Positions 16,421-24,784 are shown, numbered from the stretch's first letter. The stretch: DNA of 64,000 nucleotides from an uncultured Clostridia bacterium (GCA_930990065.1 CAKNOA010000005.1:18084-82083), one strand, 5' to 3'. Notes: a model not told the origin generated them from the sequence alone. Program-made: numbers and translations.

Positions 16421-17125
16421 ATGTGCACACGCTTTGTATACCGGGGGGACGATATCATCACCGGTTTTAATTTTGATATCGACCTTGCCGTATGGAACCA
16501 CAAAGTAAGGCTCGAGAAAGACCTCTTTTCCATTGGCCTCTTGCGCCCGGACGGTAAGCGGCACGCGTACCACGGGGTAAACCGGAACGGACAAGTGGGT
16601 ACGCTGCTGTATGTTCACGAAAACCCGGCGGGGACATACCGGGAAGGGGAAAACTATTTGTCCATTGCCACGTTAACTGAATCGTTTATCAGCGGGCGTC
16701 TTGACTATGACACCGCCCTGCAGGCGGTGCGCACGAAGCAAATTGTCTATGCGCCCGACGCCACCATGCAAGCTATGCTATCCGACGCCCGGGGCCGCAC
16801 CCTGCTGATCGAACCGGGGCTCGGCTACCGCGAAGAAGAGGGCCCCTATGCGCTTATCACCAATTATTCGCTTCTGGCCCCCGACAGCACCCGCCCCTTT
16901 GTGGTGCCGGGTGATACCCGGTATGAGCGCGCCGCCCAGTTATTAAACGCCTGTGACCGCTCTTTTTCCGTTTCCGACGCGTTTTCGGTCTTGCAGGCCG
17001 TGAGGCAGGAAGGGCTTTGGGCCACCCGGGTGTCGTTCGTGTACTCGCAAAACCAGCACACCGTGTACTATGCGGAAAACGGCGATTTTGCCCACATCAA
17101 AACCCACCGGTTTTCTCCCCGGTAA
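16421..17125 (+). CDS. Ntn-hydrolase, choloylglycine hydrolase/linear amide C-N hydrolase family
   Basis: A 234-residue protein starting Met-Cys-Thr-Arg, so that Cys2 becomes the N-terminal nucleophile after Met removal, as in bile salt hydrolase and penicillin V acylase. Other family positions are recognisable: NFD near residue 17, Asn in ALITNYSLL (near 147) and Arg in DTRYERAAQ (near 167). At 234 residues it is shorter than bile salt hydrolases (about 320), so bile acid or penicillin substrates should not be assumed. GGAAGGAAA precedes the ATG. It lies 16 bp before the Vat-like gene and is probably co-transcribed with it. There is no signal peptide, so it is cytosolic. Confidence 0.75.
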   Translation: MCTRFVYRGDDIITGFNFDIDLAVWNHKVRLEKDLFSIGLLRPDGKRHAYHGVNRNGQVGTLLYVHENPAGTYREGENYLSIATLTESFISGRLDYDTALQAVRTKQIVYAPDATMQAMLSDARGRTLLIEPGLGYREEEGPYALITNYSLLAPDSTRPFVVPGDTRYERAAQLLNACDRSFSVSDAFSVLQAVRQEGLWATRVSFVYSQNQHTVYYAENGDFAHIKTHRFSPR

Positions 17126-17141
17126 CAGAAAGGAGTTTTCT

Positions 17142-17801
17142 ATGAACCCCCATTCGATCTACCCCCGTCCGAACGACCCCCACACTGTGTACCTGAAAAA
17201 CGTGGTCACCGACCCCTCCATTCAGGTGGGGGATTACACCATGTATCACGATTTTAGGAACGACCCGCGGCAATTTGAAACAAACAATGTGCTGTACCAT
17301 TATCCCATCAACCATGATAAACTCACGATCGGGAAATTTACCTCCATCGCCTGCGGGGTCCGGTTTTTATTGACCAGTGCCCATCACACGCAAAAGTCCC
17401 TGTCCACCTATCCGTTCCCCATTTTTTTCGAAGAATGGGGCCTGCCGGTGCAGGCGGTTCCCAGCGCCTGGGACCACAAAGGCGATATCCATATTGGACA
17501 CGACGTATGGATTGGGTACGAAGCAGTCATCATGGCCGGGGTAACCATCGGCCACGGGGCTATTATCGGCGCCCGCGCCGTGGTAACGAAAGATGTACCG
17601 CCCTATACCATCGTCGGTGGCGTGCCCGCCCATACAATCCGACGGCGTTTTTCCGACGAAGTCATCGCCGCTCTGCTGCAAATCAGGTGGTGGGACTGGC
17701 CTGATGAAAAAATCCGGCGCTATCTCCCCGCCATCCAATCGGGCGATCTCCATCGGTTGCTGTCTGCCTTGCCGCCGGCCCCTTCCGGCCGCGCCCCGTA
17801 A
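17142..17801 (+). CDS. Vat-like xenobiotic O-acetyltransferase (streptogramin A acetyltransferase family)
   Basis: A 219-residue left-handed parallel beta-helix acetyltransferase. Hexapeptide repeats run through [20 protein letters not shown] and [20 protein letters not shown]. The family landmarks [18 protein letters not shown] (near residue 55), the active-site His region TSAHHTQKS (near 85), [12 protein letters not shown] and the RWWDWP C-terminal motif all match Vat/XAT proteins that acetylate streptogramin A with acetyl-CoA. ATG 17142 has AAGGAG 8 bases upstream. Whether it gives drug resistance is not shown by sequence; many chromosomal XAT relatives have unknown substrates. It is the last gene of the small plus-strand cluster. 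Confidence 0.82.
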   Translation: MNPHSIYPRPNDPHTVYLKNVVTDPSIQVGDYTMYHDFRNDPRQFETNNVLYHYPINHDKLTIGKFTSIACGVRFLLTSAHHTQKSLSTYPFPIFFEEWGLPVQAVPSAWDHKGDIHIGHDVWIGYEAVIMAGVTIGHGAIIGARAVVTKDVPPYTIVGGVPAHTIRRRFSDEVIAALLQIRWWDWPDEKIRRYLPAIQSGDLHRLLSALPPAPSGRAP

Positions 17802-17846
17802 AAAAACGAACGCCCCTTTTTCGTAATCCCTACGAAAAAGGGGCGT
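17799..17846 (-). terminator. Terminator of the kor operon (also between convergent genes)
   Basis: A perfect 16-bp stem (17810-17825 with 17831-17846), followed on the minus strand by CGTTTTTTT. It may also stop the plus-strand vat-like transcript, though the U-tract is weaker on that side. Confidence 0.8.
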
Positions 17847-17938
17847 CTGCGTTATGTTTCCGTTCCCGGATGAAGAAAGTTGCCCCTTTCTTCACCGGGG
17901 AAACAGAAAACCTTTTTCAAACCAGGCAAAGGGGCCGC

Positions 17939-18478
17939 TCACACCAGGGAATAGCCCAGCTGCAAAGCCGTGCGGTTGCCTTCCGCCAAGTGGGCCTTGC
18001 GGGCGGGGATGCACTTTTTCAGTCCTTCTTCCAAATGTTCTTTGGTGCAGAACTGACGCACATGGTAAAGGGCGCCCAGCAAAATCATGTTGGCCAGCCC
18101 CGACAGCCCTTTTTTGTCCGCCAGTTCCGACGCCGGGATGCTGTACACTTCCACATCCTTGCGGGTGACGGGGGCGTCCACCATGGTGCTGTCCACAATA
18201 ATCACACCGCCGGGCACCACACTGTCTTCAAACTTTTCCAGCGACGGGCGGTTCATCACCACCAGCGCATCCGGGTGCACAATCAGCGGCGACCCAATGG
18301 CTTTTTCCGACAGGCACACGCTGCAATTGGCTGTGCCGCCGCGCATTTCCGGGCCATAGGAGGGCAGCCAGCTCAGTTCGCGCCCTTCCATCATACCGGC
18401 ATACGCCATCACTTTGCCGGCAAACAGGATGCCCTGTCCGCCAAACCCTGCAAATACCGTCTGCAGCTCCTTAATCAT
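17939..18478 (-). CDS. korC: 2-oxoacid:ferredoxin oxidoreductase gamma subunit (KorC)
   Basis: A 179-residue gamma subunit with the nucleotide-binding-like opening VFAGFGGQGILFAGK and the conserved SYGPEMRGGTANC segment near residue 42. With KorA, KorB and KorD it forms a ferredoxin-linked oxidoreductase that decarboxylates a 2-oxoacid (2-oxoglutarate or a branched-chain relative) to the acyl-CoA, or runs reductively. Substrate cannot be read from sequence. It overlaps korB by 4 bp and ends the operon in the order korD-korA-korB-korC. Confidence 0.92.
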   Translation of the reverse strand: MIKELQTVFAGFGGQGILFAGKVMAYAGMMEGRELSWLPSYGPEMRGGTANCSVCLSEKAIGSPLIVHPDALVVMNRPSLEKFEDSVVPGGVIIVDSTMVDAPVTRKDVEVYSIPASELADKKGLSGLANMILLGALYHVRQFCTKEHLEEGLKKCIPARKAHLAEGNRTALQLGYSLV

Positions 18479-19227
18479 GCCTGCTCCTCCTTTGTCACGT
18501 CTTTGTAAACGCCCAAGGGATAATACGGGATCATCTTATCCCGCAGCCCCTGCAGCGCCTCCTGCGGCGTCATGCCCCAGTTGGTGGGGCAGGTGGACAG
18601 CACTTCGACAATGGAGTACCCACGGCCGGCCAGCTGGTTTTCGAACGCTTTGCGGATGGCGGCTTTAGCCTGGCGGATATGGGCGATGTTGTCCACCGTC
18701 ACCCGCTGGGCCAGCGCTACGCCGTCGAGGGTCGACAGCATTTCGCACACCCGCACCGGGTACCCGGCGGTTTTCACATCGCGGCCATAGGGGGTGGTCT
18801 GGGTCACCTGTCCGGGCAGGGAGGTGGGGGCCATCTGCCCGCCGGTCATGCCGTAAATCGCGTTGTTGATAAAGATCACGGTGATATTTTCCCCGCGGGT
18901 CGCCGCGTGCACCGTTTCGGCGGTGCCGATGGCGGCCAAATCGCCGTCGCCCTGGTACGTGAACACCACGCTGCCGGGCAGCGCCCGGCGGATACCCGTG
19001 GCCACCGCCGGAGCGCGGCCATGGGGCGCCTGGACCATATCACAACCAAAATAATCGTAGTTCATCACCGAACAGCCTACCGACGCCACGCCGATGGTGC
19101 GCCCTTCCACGCCCAGTTCGTCCAGCACTTCGGCGACCAGCCGGTGCACAATCCCGTGGGTGCAGCCGGGGCAGTAATGCATGGGCACCGGCAACAGCGC
19201 ATGCGGTCTTTGAAATAACGTCTTCAT
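18475..19227 (-). CDS. korB: 2-oxoacid:ferredoxin oxidoreductase beta subunit (KorB)
   Basis: A 250-residue TPP-binding subunit. HYCPGCTHGIVHR at about residues 17-29 carries the Fe-S/TPP-associated cysteines. The TPP/Mg motif is GDGDLAAIG near 90, with NNAIYGMTGGQ near 118. The ATG at 19227 overlaps the korA stop by one base (TAATG), so the longer in-frame reading is rejected. It binds thiamine pyrophosphate and forms the active site with KorA. Confidence 0.92.
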   Translation of the reverse strand: MKTLFQRPHALLPVPMHYCPGCTHGIVHRLVAEVLDELGVEGRTIGVASVGCSVMNYDYFGCDMVQAPHGRAPAVATGIRRALPGSVVFTYQGDGDLAAIGTAETVHAATRGENITVIFINNAIYGMTGGQMAPTSLPGQVTQTTPYGRDVKTAGYPVRVCEMLSTLDGVALAQRVTVDNIAHIRQAKAAIRKAFENQLAGRGYSIVEVLSTCPTNWGMTPQEALQGLRDKMIPYYPLGVYKDVTKEEQA

Positions 19228-20288
19228 TATGCCTTGCCTCCCATCATTGCGTGGATCTTTGCGAGCACTTCGTCGGGGGTGGGGATCATGCCGCCGGTCC
19301 GGCTGCACAGTTCCACCGGGCGCTGGCACTCGATGGCCAGTTTTACGTCGTCGATCATCTGGCCCATGCTCATTTCCACCGCCAAATAGCCCTTTGCCGT
19401 CGAGAGCGTGTCTTTCAGCGCCTTTTCCGGGAACGGCCACAGGGTGATGGGACGCACCAAACCCACTTTCAGCCCTTCCTGCCGCGCCTGCATCACCGCG
19501 CTGCGGGCCACACGGGCCGAAGCGCCGTAGGCCACCAAGACCAGTTCGGCATCAGAAGTTTCAAAACATTCGGCGCGCTGTTCTTTCTCTTTGGCAATTT
19601 CATACCGCTTATACCGCTCCACCACCAGGTTTTCCAGGGTCTGGGGGGTCAGGTACAGCGAGTTAATCACATTGTGGGGGCGCTTGCCGCCGTGGCCACT
19701 CGCGGCCCAGGGTTTTTGGAGCGGCGGGTATTTGTCGGTTTCGTCAAACGACACCGGTTCCATCATCTGGCCCAGCATGCCGTCAGCCAGCAGCATGGCC
19801 GGCATGCGGTACGTTTCCGCCAAATGGAACGCCAGCGACACCAAATCCACCATTTCCTGCACCGTGCTGGGGGCCAGCACCAGGATGTGGTAGTCGCCGT
19901 GGCCGCCGCCGCGGGTGGCCTGCCAGTAGTCCGCCTGGGACGGCTGGATACCGCCAAGGCCCGGGCCGCCGCGCTGTACGTTGATAATCAGGGCCGGCAG
20001 GTCACTGCCCGCCATGTACGAAATGCCTTCGCCCTTCAGGCTCACCCCGGGGGACGACGAAGAGGTCATGGCCCGCACGCCGGCTGCCGCCGCGCCCAAT
20101 ACCATGTTCACCGCCGCAATCTCCGATTCGGCCTGCAAGTACGTGCCGCCCACTTTGGGCATCATTTTGGACATGTACGCAGCCAGTTCCGTTTGGGGCG
20201 TAATGGGATAACCGAAAAAGTGGCGGCAGCCGGCGCGGATCGCGGCTTCGCCCAAGGCTTCGTTGCCTTTCATCAGGATTTTTTCCAT
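19227..20288 (-). CDS. korA: 2-oxoacid:ferredoxin oxidoreductase alpha subunit (KorA)
   Basis: A 353-residue alpha subunit. It opens MEKILMKGNEALGEAAIRAG, then FGYPITPQTEL, AESEIAAVNMVLGAAAAG and TSSSSPGVSLK, the normal PFOR domain I pattern, followed by the domain II region. The start at 20288 overlaps the korD stop (TGATG), so the upstream in-frame extension is discarded. It provides substrate and CoA binding in the complex. The gene order D-A-B-C with one- to four-base overlaps is the usual clostridial kor (vor-like) arrangement. Confidence 0.92.
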   Translation of the reverse strand: MEKILMKGNEALGEAAIRAGCRHFFGYPITPQTELAAYMSKMMPKVGGTYLQAESEIAAVNMVLGAAAAGVRAMTSSSSPGVSLKGEGISYMAGSDLPALIINVQRGGPGLGGIQPSQADYWQATRGGGHGDYHILVLAPSTVQEMVDLVSLAFHLAETYRMPAMLLADGMLGQMMEPVSFDETDKYPPLQKPWAASGHGGKRPHNVINSLYLTPQTLENLVVERYKRYEIAKEKEQRAECFETSDAELVLVAYGASARVARSAVMQARQEGLKVGLVRPITLWPFPEKALKDTLSTAKGYLAVEMSMGQMIDDVKLAIECQRPVELCSRTGGMIPTPDEVLAKIHAMMGGKA

Positions 20289-20512
20289 CACGCTTCCCCC
20301 TCCTCGTCTTTGACCACGGTGATAGCCGTATCCGGGCACATCATGGCACAGCTGCAGCAACCGATGCACTGGCTTTCGTCCTTACACCGGGCGGGGTGGT
20401 ACCCCTTTTTGTTCATGCGGTCCGCCGTCAGTTCCATAATCTTCTTCGGGCAGGCATCGCGGCAAAGGCCGCAGCCTTTGCAGAAATCTTCGTTTACAAG
20501 GATATGCACCAT
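20288..20512 (-). CDS. korD: 2-oxoacid:ferredoxin oxidoreductase delta subunit, 2[4Fe-4S] ferredoxin (KorD)
   Basis: A 74-residue ferredoxin-like subunit with two complete 4Fe-4S motifs, CKGCGLCRDACP and CIGCCSCAMMCP. It carries electrons from the TPP site to free ferredoxin. The ATG at 20512 has AAGGAGG 11 bases upstream; a TTG eight codons further up is the only alternative. It is the first subunit gene of the kor operon, 66 bp after the ATPase gene. Confidence 0.9.
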   Translation of the reverse strand: MVHILVNEDFCKGCGLCRDACPKKIMELTADRMNKKGYHPARCKDESQCIGCCSCAMMCPDTAITVVKDEEGEA

Positions 20513-20578
20513 GTTTGCACATACCTCCTTACACAAAATAAGGCCCTTTTCCGAAAATAGGCCCGTTATGATCGTTTC

Positions 20579-21250
20579 TTACACGGTCTGCCAGGGCGGC
20601 AGCACCAGCCGTTTGACTGGTTTTACCGACGGGATATCCCCTAAAACTGCGGGGGCAATCCAGTCGGGCGCCGTGGTAAACACAAGTGGCACCCCCAACA
20701 GCGCGGCCGTTTCCTTCGCAAACGGCATCGAATCGAGCACCATTTGGGCGGTGGTTTCGTTTTGCAAATGGGTGTTATTCACAACGCCGGTGATCGATAA
20801 CCGGCAGGCTTTTTCAATTTCACGGCCGATGGCCGCCGCTTCCGCAGCGGTTTGGGTTAGCACCCTTCGGGCGTTGACCACATACAGCATGGTGTACGGC
20901 TTCTTAAAAAGCAGCGGGGCCATGCACCCCAGTACGCTGGCGCCGGCATCGTCGCCGCCCGCGTCCAGAATCACGTCGTCACACTCCGCCTCGGGCAGCT
21001 GCAACAGCTGGGGCCCGACCGCCGGCAAATCCAGCGTGGTACCGGCATAGGTGGGGCAAAACAGCTCCACCCCTTTTTCCCGCAGCGCGGGGCCGTAATC
21101 CGAGGAACGAAAATACGGGTTGACTAAATCCAAATCGGCCAGCTTCACCCGGCGGCCCTGTCCGGCTGCTTCCAGCGCCAGATTCAGCGCCAAATTCGTT
21201 TTGCCGCAGCCGTAATGGCCGCAGATAATTGTGATCTTCGCGTTCCCCAC
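20579..21250 (-). CDS. P-loop ATPase of the MinD/CobQ-like group, first gene of the kor operon
   Basis: A 223-residue SIMIBI NTPase. The Walker A is ICGHYGCGKTN at residues 9-19, switch-like Asp residues follow in LADLDLVNPYF near 40, and a Walker B-like segment is DDVILDAGGDD near 92. The start is a GTG with AAAGGAG 7 bases upstream. Such ATPases often precede 2-oxoacid oxidoreductase genes in Clostridia and may act in Fe-S cluster or cofactor loading of the complex; that link is inferred from position alone. There is no membrane segment or second domain. Confidence 0.75.
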   Translation of the reverse strand: MGNAKITIICGHYGCGKTNLALNLALEAAGQGRRVKLADLDLVNPYFRSSDYGPALREKGVELFCPTYAGTTLDLPAVGPQLLQLPEAECDDVILDAGGDDAGASVLGCMAPLLFKKPYTMLYVVNARRVLTQTAAEAAAIGREIEKACRLSITGVVNNTHLQNETTAQMVLDSMPFAKETAALLGVPLVFTTAPDWIAPAVLGDIPSVKPVKRLVLPPWQTV

Positions 21251-21299
21251 GGTTATTCTCCTTTAAACAAGCACATCTTGTTTTCAAAACTACATGTCC

Positions 21300-21327
21300 A
21301 TTATAGCACGGCCACCGGCCAAGTCAA
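21300..21327 (-). promoter_or_regulatory. Strong sigma-A promoter of the ATPase-korDABC operon
   Basis: TTGACT, 16-bp spacer, TATAAT on the minus strand. It lies between the stop of the Cys-rich gene and the GTG start of the ATPase gene. Confidence 0.72.
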
Positions 21328-21336
21328 CCGTTATTT

Positions 21337-21561
21337 CTAAACGTTCTGTGAACTTTTTTTAGCGGCGTTTTCGTCCTCCCGGGGCACAAAATCCGCACAG
21401 GCCGGGTTTTTCGGGTCAATGCGGGTCTTTTCCCCCACCCGGTAATTCCGGCTGAAAAACGGCCCTTTCCGGCGGCAAAACCAGATGGAATCCCGCCGGT
21501 AATCGGTGCAGCGGTCATCGCAAAAGGCAAATTGGCATGTTTGGCACCTGTTTTCGCTCAT
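21337..21561 (-). CDS. Small cysteine-rich protein of unknown function
   Basis: A 74-residue protein with cysteines arranged CQTCQFAFCDDRC, then a lone Cys in IWFCRRKG and another in NPACADF. The spacing suggests a zinc- or metal-binding fold but matches no family I can name. The ATG at 21561 has GGGGAGG upstream; a GTG directly before it is the alternative. The gene is between a ribbon-helix-helix gene and the kor promoter on the same strand, and is probably co-transcribed with the former. Confidence 0.6.
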   Translation of the reverse strand: MSENRCQTCQFAFCDDRCTDYRRDSIWFCRRKGPFFSRNYRVGEKTRIDPKNPACADFVPREDENAAKKSSQNV

Positions 21562-21614
21562 CACGGGTTCCTCCCCTTGCGGGCAGTGGCTTTTCGGGCG
21601 TATAATAACAGCAT

Positions 21615-21824
21615 TCAGGCCCCGCTTTTGCGGGCGGGCTTTACATTCACATCGGGGCGAATACGGCCGTCGATCGGGCCGTGGGCTTCTTCAAACGCGC
21701 GAATACTTTCGCGCACCAGCACCAAAATCTGGCTGTTGACCGAACGCCCTTCGTAATCGGCCACAAACCCCAGCTTTTGCAGCATTTCTTCTTCAATGCG
21801 GATGGATACGCTTTTCACAGCCAT
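21615..21824 (-). CDS. Ribbon-helix-helix (Arc/MetJ-type) DNA-binding protein
   Basis: A 69-residue protein with the RHH pattern: a short strand (KSVSIRIEEEM) followed by two helices (LQKLGFVADYEG, then SVNSQILVLVRESIRAFEE). Residues after 50 form a basic tail. The ATG at 21824 has GGAG 9 bases upstream. It is transcribed away from the SLOG-like gene, with a perfect palindrome in the shared control region, so it is likely to be an autoregulator and repressor of both. No toxin-like gene is adjacent. Confidence 0.7.
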   Translation of the reverse strand: MAVKSVSIRIEEEMLQKLGFVADYEGRSVNSQILVLVRESIRAFEEAHGPIDGRIRPDVNVKPARKSGA

Positions 21825-21873
21825 ACGGTTCATCTCCTCTTCTGCCTTCTATTGTAGGGCGGGTTCGGAAAAA

Positions 21874-21901
21874 TTGGCGCAAGATAGCTATACAGTATAG
21901 C
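21874..21901 (+). promoter_or_regulatory. Probable promoter of the SLOG-like gene
   Basis: TTGGCG, 16-bp spacer, TATAGC on the plus strand. The 19-bp palindrome covers its spacer and -10 box. Confidence 0.45.
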
Positions 21902-21903
21902 TA
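21885..21903. promoter_or_regulatory. Perfect 19-bp palindromic operator candidate
   Basis: TAGCTATAC-A-GTATAGCTA: nine-base arms that are exact reverse complements around one base, midway between two divergent genes. A repressor site for the adjacent RHH protein is the simplest reading. Confidence 0.6.
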
Positions 21904-21931
21904 AAAAATCAAAAAACGGAGGTTTTCCCCC

Positions 21932-22282
21932 ATGCGTGTTGCCATTGTCGGTTCCCGGAGCCTGACTGTCCAAAACCTGGAAGCGTATTTGCCCCAAGGC
22001 GTCACCGAAATTATCTCCGGCGGGGCGCGGGGGGTGGATACCTGCGCCAGGCAGTACGCGCTGCGCCACCACTTAAAGCTCACCGAATTTTTGCCCGATT
22101 ACGCCCGGTATGGCCGGGCAGCGCCCTTAAAGCGCAATATCACGATTATCGAAAATGCCGATTTGGTGCTGGCGTTTTGGGACGGGCAATCCCGCGGCAC
22201 CCAGTTTGTCGTGCGTGAGTGCCGGCAGCGGGGTATTCCCCTACAGCTGTTTCTGGTCACCGAAAGACCCGCCCAGCCATAA
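21932..22282 (+). CDS. SLOG-superfamily (YspA/DprA-like) nucleotide-binding protein
   Basis: A 116-residue Rossmann-like protein with the SLOG signature: MRVAIVGSRSLT at the N-terminus, SGGARGVDTCARQYA near residue 30, and KRNITIIENADLVLAFWDGQ near 70. It resembles the short YspA/DUF2493 proteins, whose relatives bind nucleotides or NAD/ADP-ribose derivatives, some in stress and conflict systems. The activity here is unknown. GGAGG precedes the ATG. A palindrome in the promoter suggests control by the divergent RHH protein. Confidence 0.7.
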   Translation: MRVAIVGSRSLTVQNLEAYLPQGVTEIISGGARGVDTCARQYALRHHLKLTEFLPDYARYGRAAPLKRNITIIENADLVLAFWDGQSRGTQFVVRECRQRGIPLQLFLVTERPAQP

Positions 22283-22308
22283 CGTACGTTTTATACAGAT
22301 ATAAAGAA

Positions 22309-22350
22309 AACACGGCGGCCCCCGCCAAAAAGGGGCTGCCGTGTTTTTCC
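22309..22350. terminator. Bidirectional terminator between the SLOG-like gene and spo0A
   Basis: A 14-bp stem (22309-22322 with 22332-22345, one G-U) flanked by TTTTTCC on the plus side and TTTTCTTT on the minus side. Confidence 0.82.
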
Positions 22351-22354
22351 TCTT

Positions 22355-23110
22355 TTATCCTGCGTTTTTCTTTTCCAGCTGCAATTTATCGCTGATCATG
22401 GCAATAAATTCGCTGTTGGTGGGTTTTCCCCGGGTATTGTGGATGGTATACCCAAAATAGGAATTGAGCACTTCCACGTCGCCCCGGTCCCAGGCCACTT
22501 CAATGGCGTGACGGATCGCCCGTTCCACCCGGGAGCTGGTGGTTTCGTACTTGCGCGCTACGCTGGGGTAGAGCTGCTTCGTGACGGCATTGATAATATT
22601 CGGGTCTTCCACCGCCATAATAATGCTGTCGCGCAGGTAATGGTACCCCTTGATATGGGCGGGCACGCCGATCTGATGCAGGATCTCGGTGATGCGGATT
22701 TCCAGCGACGGGCGCAAATACGCTTTGCCGCTGTCCGCCAGCAGCAAATGGGACAGCCGGGCGGCCAGATCCTGGCCTTTAAACGGCAAAAGCGCCACGT
22801 ACGAAGCGCCGCAGGAAAGAATCTCCCGCTCCAGGGCCGGCGTTACGTAGGAGGTAACCACGATGCTAACCGGCAGTTTGTAATTTTCCTGCCGCTGCAG
22901 CGCGCCCAGTACGCCCACGGCGTCCAGCCGCGGCATGAACATTTCGGTGACCAGCGCATCGGGGCGCATTTGCTCCAGCGTTTCCAGCAAGGCCAGCCCG
23001 TCACGCGGGCCCTGCTGCACGTCGTGCCCCCAGGAACGAAGGATATCACCCAGCTCTTTTCCCCATTCCCCGGCGTCACCGGAGAGGAGGATATGTTTCA
23101 CCTTATCCAT
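22355..23110 (-). CDS. spo0A: Spo0A sporulation master regulator with a degenerate receiver domain
   Basis: A 251-residue protein. The C-terminal effector domain (about 145-251) is highly conserved: [45 protein letters not shown]. The receiver (1-120) aligns without gaps to Bacillus Spo0A but has lost its chemistry. The acidic pair at 10/11 is Ser-Gly, the phosphoacceptor at 56 is Glu ([12 protein letters not shown]), and the conserved Lys at 108 is Leu (YVALLPF). Thr86 is kept. The ATG at 23110 is chosen because GGAGG is 9 bases upstream; another ATG is two codons earlier. spoIVB lies directly upstream, the standard clostridial order. Phosphorelay control as in Bacillus is doubtful for this protein. 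Confidence 0.95.
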   Translation of the reverse strand: MDKVKHILLSGDAGEWGKELGDILRSWGHDVQQGPRDGLALLETLEQMRPDALVTEMFMPRLDAVGVLGALQRQENYKLPVSIVVTSYVTPALEREILSCGASYVALLPFKGQDLAARLSHLLLADSGKAYLRPSLEIRITEILHQIGVPAHIKGYHYLRDSIIMAVEDPNIINAVTKQLYPSVARKYETTSSRVERAIRHAIEVAWDRGDVEVLNSYFGYTIHNTRGKPTNSEFIAMISDKLQLEKKNAG

Positions 23111-23147
23111 TTTCATTTTCCTCCCAAGAATTGGATTTCTGGCCATA

Positions 23148-23176
23148 ATATTACCATATTTTGGTAAAAATAGCAA
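23148..23176 (-). promoter_or_regulatory. Sigma-A-type promoter of spo0A
   Basis: TTGCTA, 17-bp spacer ending in TGG, TAATAT on the minus strand, giving a leader of about 30 nt. I saw no sigma-H-type sequence or 0A box near it. Confidence 0.65.
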
Positions 23177-23358
23177 GAGCGGAAACCTCATTTTTTCCGA
23201 ATTCCAAGCCATTTTAGCCCCTTTTCCCCCTTTCCCGTTTTCTCGACAGCAAGCGTGTTTTCCCGCCTGCCCGCTTCGCTTTTTTTCGCGCCGCCAATCG
23301 TTTCTATCCCCGCTTTTTCGCAAAAAGCCGGAGCAGATGGTCTCCGCCCCGGCCTGTT

Positions 23359-24582
23359 TCATCCCGCTTTTTTCAGTTGTTCGCACTCTTCCCACATGGT
23401 TTCGGCAAAAATCCCATACCCTTCCTGGGGGGAGTTTACCAGCACATGGGTCACGGCCCCGGCCAAATACCCGTCCTGCAAAATAGGGCTTCCGGAAAAG
23501 CCCTGCACAATACCGCCGGTTTGTTCCAGCAGTTCGGGGTCCGTCACCCGCAGCCGCAAATTCCGGGTGCGCTGGCTTTCGTCGTAATTGACGCTGATAA
23601 TCTCAATGTCGTATTCTTTCGGGGTGCTCCCCTCGGTGGTCACCAAGATGGTGGCCGGCCCTTCATGCACCTGCTGGCGCATGGCGATGGGCCTGGTTTC
23701 CCCGTCCCCCAGGGAGCCGGTCAAGCGGCCATACATGCCGGTTTGAGTATTTTTCAGCAGTTCCCCGCAGGCCGTATCGTCGGAAAAATACCCCCGCAGT
23801 TCCCCGGCGGCGCCCACCGCCCCGGGGATCACCCCGTTAATGGTCACCCGCAGCACGTCCCCTTTCGACAGCGGCAATAGTTCCCCGGTTTCGCTGCTGC
23901 ACACCCCGTGCCCCAGCCCGGCAAACAGGCCGCTTTCCTCATCCACAAACGTGACGGTACCAATGCCCGCGGTGCTGTCCCGCACCCACAGGCCACACCG
24001 CCATTTGCCGTCGCTGTCACTGCATACAGCCGAAAGGGTGGTCTCTTTGGTTTGGCCGCCCCGGTCATAGGTGAGGGTCACGGGGGCTCCGGCAGACTCC
24101 TGTATGCGCGCAATAAAATCGTCGCTACCCGTGAGGGTTTCGCCGTTGACTTTTTCGATCACGTCCCCCGCCTGCAGCCCGGCTTTCTCGCCGGGGCGGC
24201 ACACGGCGCCGCCGCTCATTACCTCCGAAATCTCCACCACGGTCACCCCGCTGGTGAGCATGCGCATGCCAAACGGTTCGCCCCCGGTCTCCACCATGGG
24301 CTGTTCTTCCTTTTCCGCCGTGACCGTTTTTACCGGCACGATCCCTAAAAAGGAATACTCCACCTGGGTGGTGGCGCCCTTTTCGCCAAACACGCTCTTC
24401 TCTTCCTGCCCGGTATACCTCGCCTCGATGCCGGTAAACGGCACCTCGATGCCGCTATCCTCCGTCACGCTCAGCCTTTCGGGCGTATGCTGCCACACGT
24501 ATGCGCTGCCCAAAGCACATACGCCGGCAAAAAAGGCGGCGGAAAGGGCCGCCGCTCTTGCCAAAAATTTGCTTTTTTTCAA
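23359..24582 (-). CDS. spoIVB: SpoIVB peptidase (S55 family)
   Basis: A 407-residue forespore signalling protease. A TTG start at 24582 is chosen because AAAGGAGG precedes it at good spacing. One N-terminal membrane anchor (about residues 8-26) is followed by a PDZ domain ([18 protein letters not shown], about 145-215) and the serine protease domain, with the catalytic His in AGLGHGVC (near 225) and Ser in [12 protein letters not shown] (near 365). In Bacillus, SpoIVB crosses into the intermembrane space and cleaves SpoIVFA to trigger pro-sigma-K processing. Length and catalytic residues are normal. It sits upstream of spo0A with its own ribosome site. Confidence 0.92.
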   Translation of the reverse strand: MKKSKFLARAAALSAAFFAGVCALGSAYVWQHTPERLSVTEDSGIEVPFTGIEARYTGQEEKSVFGEKGATTQVEYSFLGIVPVKTVTAEKEEQPMVETGGEPFGMRMLTSGVTVVEISEVMSGGAVCRPGEKAGLQAGDVIEKVNGETLTGSDDFIARIQESAGAPVTLTYDRGGQTKETTLSAVCSDSDGKWRCGLWVRDSTAGIGTVTFVDEESGLFAGLGHGVCSSETGELLPLSKGDVLRVTINGVIPGAVGAAGELRGYFSDDTACGELLKNTQTGMYGRLTGSLGDGETRPIAMRQQVHEGPATILVTTEGSTPKEYDIEIISVNYDESQRTRNLRLRVTDPELLEQTGGIVQGFSGSPILQDGYLAGAVTHVLVNSPQEGYGIFAETMWEECEQLKKAG

Positions 24583-24723
24583 TTTGTCGCCTCCTTTTGC
24601 GGACGATGCTACTGTTCCCCAAAAAGGCGGCGATTCTTCCGGTTTTTCTTTCCTGTGGCCCGCCAAAAACGTTCCGTATTGTAGTTTTATTTATATAATA
24701 TACAATTTGTAAAATTTATCCGT

Positions 24724-24752
24724 ACAAAAAAGGCCCTCTTTTTGGGGCCTTT
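24724..24752 (-). terminator. Terminator after the URO-D family gene
   Basis: An 8-bp stem (24729-24736 with 24745-24752) with T-runs on both sides. It separates the URO-D family gene from spoIVB. Confidence 0.65.
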
Positions 24753-24784
24753 CCTTTTTTTGATAAAATGCAAGCCGTTTTCCT

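Noticed and set aside
23111..23395. Longer in-frame start for Spo0A.
   Set aside because: The extension crosses the spo0A promoter and has no similarity to Spo0A N-termini.
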